Source: Flavobacterium sp. BFFFF2
GTDB lineage: Bacteria; Bacteroidota; Bacteroidia; Flavobacteriales; Flavobacteriaceae
Direction of reading: 5' to 3'
DNA: 64,000 bases
Assembly: GCA_002256385.1 (NCBI GenBank)
Contig: NKJD01000001.1
Location: 62,001-126,000 of the forward strand
Shown here piece by piece: positions 63,665-64,000 of the stretch. The notes beneath the pieces were generated by a model. The model was not told where the DNA came from and ran no database searches. It was given only the letters and a program-made list of their open reading frames with translations. Each line of letters begins with the position of its first letter. Positions within the stretch are counted from its first letter, which is position 1. Both the position numbers and the translations under genes were made by a program.

Positions 63665-64000
63665 TTAAATCAAGACTTTTCCTGTCATTTCAGTTGGAAT
63701 AGGCAATCCCATTAAAGTTAAAATAGTGGGAGCGATATCACCCAACACACCTGAATGAACAGGAATTTGATCCGCATCAATCAGAATGATTGGCACTGGG
63801 TTGGTGGTATGGGCCGTGTTGGGTGAGCCATCTTCGTTTACCATGGTTTCACAATTGCCATGATCAGCAATCAAAATGGTGCTGTATCCACTTTCAAGGG
63901 CCTGATTGACGACCGCTTCAACACAAGTATCCACCGCTTCGCAAGCTTTGATCGCCGCTGCCATCACGCCCGTATGCCCTACCATGTCGCCATTGGCAAA
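63665..64000 (-). CDS. gpmI: 2,3-bisphosphoglycerate-independent phosphoglycerate mutase (3' part)
   Basis: The C-terminal 111 residues are in the window; the gene continues past the right edge. The visible part begins FANGDMVGHTG, the conserved GpmI block, and includes the metal-binding ILIADHGNCETM and the closing GDIAPTILTLMGLPIPTEMTG. The enzyme interconverts 3- and 2-phosphoglycerate using two Mn ions and a phosphoserine. The phosphoserine lies outside the window. It converges on the barrel gene with a shared terminator. Confidence 0.95.
   Translation of the reverse strand, partial: FANGDMVGHTGVMAAAIKACEAVDTCVEAVVNQALESGYSTILIADHGNCETMVNEDGSPNTAHTTNPVPIILIDADQIPVHSGVLGDIAPTILTLMGLPIPTEMTGKVLI

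Noticed and set aside
1..64000. tRNA, rRNA or known riboswitch
   Set aside because: I looked through the larger gaps and found no cloverleaf, rRNA block or recognisable aptamer core; a covariance search could still find a small RNA.

Overview
The window is a piece of a Bacteroidota chromosome, most likely a member of the Flavobacteriales. The evidence is: repeated matches to the Bacteroidota promoter pattern (TTG, about 19 nt, TAnnTTTG); type IX secretion and gliding genes (porX, sprA, a remB-like gene); two T9SS-sorted secreted proteins (one type A, one type B tail); menaquinone synthesis (menD); and the order ruvA - sprA - gcvH - vanZ-like - deoC - remB-like, which resembles the sprA neighbourhood of gliding flavobacteria. 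Coding is dense and AT-rich. I saw no rRNA, tRNA, CRISPR array, insertion sequence or phage.

Layout. 1-4.9 kb: the 3' end of msrA, an orphan lipoprotein, a YeeE/YedE sulfur-transport pair behind a Cys/Met-metabolism PLP enzyme, and a divergent Lrp regulator. 5-9 kb: porX (T9SS response regulator with a PglZ domain), a GNAT acetyltransferase and menD. 9.2-11.6 kb: an ECF sigma factor, a one-TM protein and two DUF4252-type proteins in one array. 12.2-13.7 kb: an Ada-like/AlkB alkylation-repair pair. 13.8-16.1 kb: a PAP2 phosphatase and an EptA-type phosphoethanolamine transferase, probably lipid A remodelling. 16.6-30.6 kb: malic enzyme, ruvA, the giant sprA, gcvH, a VanZ-like protein, deoC and a RemB-like protein. 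30.7-32.1 kb: a VapBC-type toxin-antitoxin pair with a repeated operator, plus a hypothetical gene. 32.3-42.7 kb: RNA methyltransferase, secreted nuclease, TonB-type receptor, DsbD, tilS, pabB, tsaB. 42.7-48.6 kb: a 1971-residue repeat protein with a T9SS type B tail. 48.9-54.9 kb: argS, ffh, folD and a GH13 enzyme. 55.2-62.0 kb: a tightly packed six-gene operon. 62.3-64 kb: two small outer-membrane barrels and the 3' end of gpmI.

The best candidate for an undescribed system is the six-gene operon at 55.2-62.0 kb. It encodes a PqqD-like 84-residue protein, an ATP-grasp ligase, a PLP fold-III decarboxylase with intact catalytic motifs, a fusion of a urea-transporter-like membrane domain to an M23 peptidase domain, a TPR plus outer-membrane barrel protein (YaiO-like), and a secreted TPR protein. 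Four of the five junctions overlap or are nearly contiguous, and a strong terminator closes the unit. It reads as a synthesis - inner membrane - cell wall - outer membrane series for an unknown small aminoacyl or peptidic product.

Other regulatory or structural signals: a 72-nt imperfect palindrome at the promoter of the giant repeat protein; a dyad inside the gcvH promoter; the vapBC operator repeated about 790 bp away; a hairpin plus T-tract just before the yeeE-type gene; and several AT-rich repeat-filled intergenic regions.
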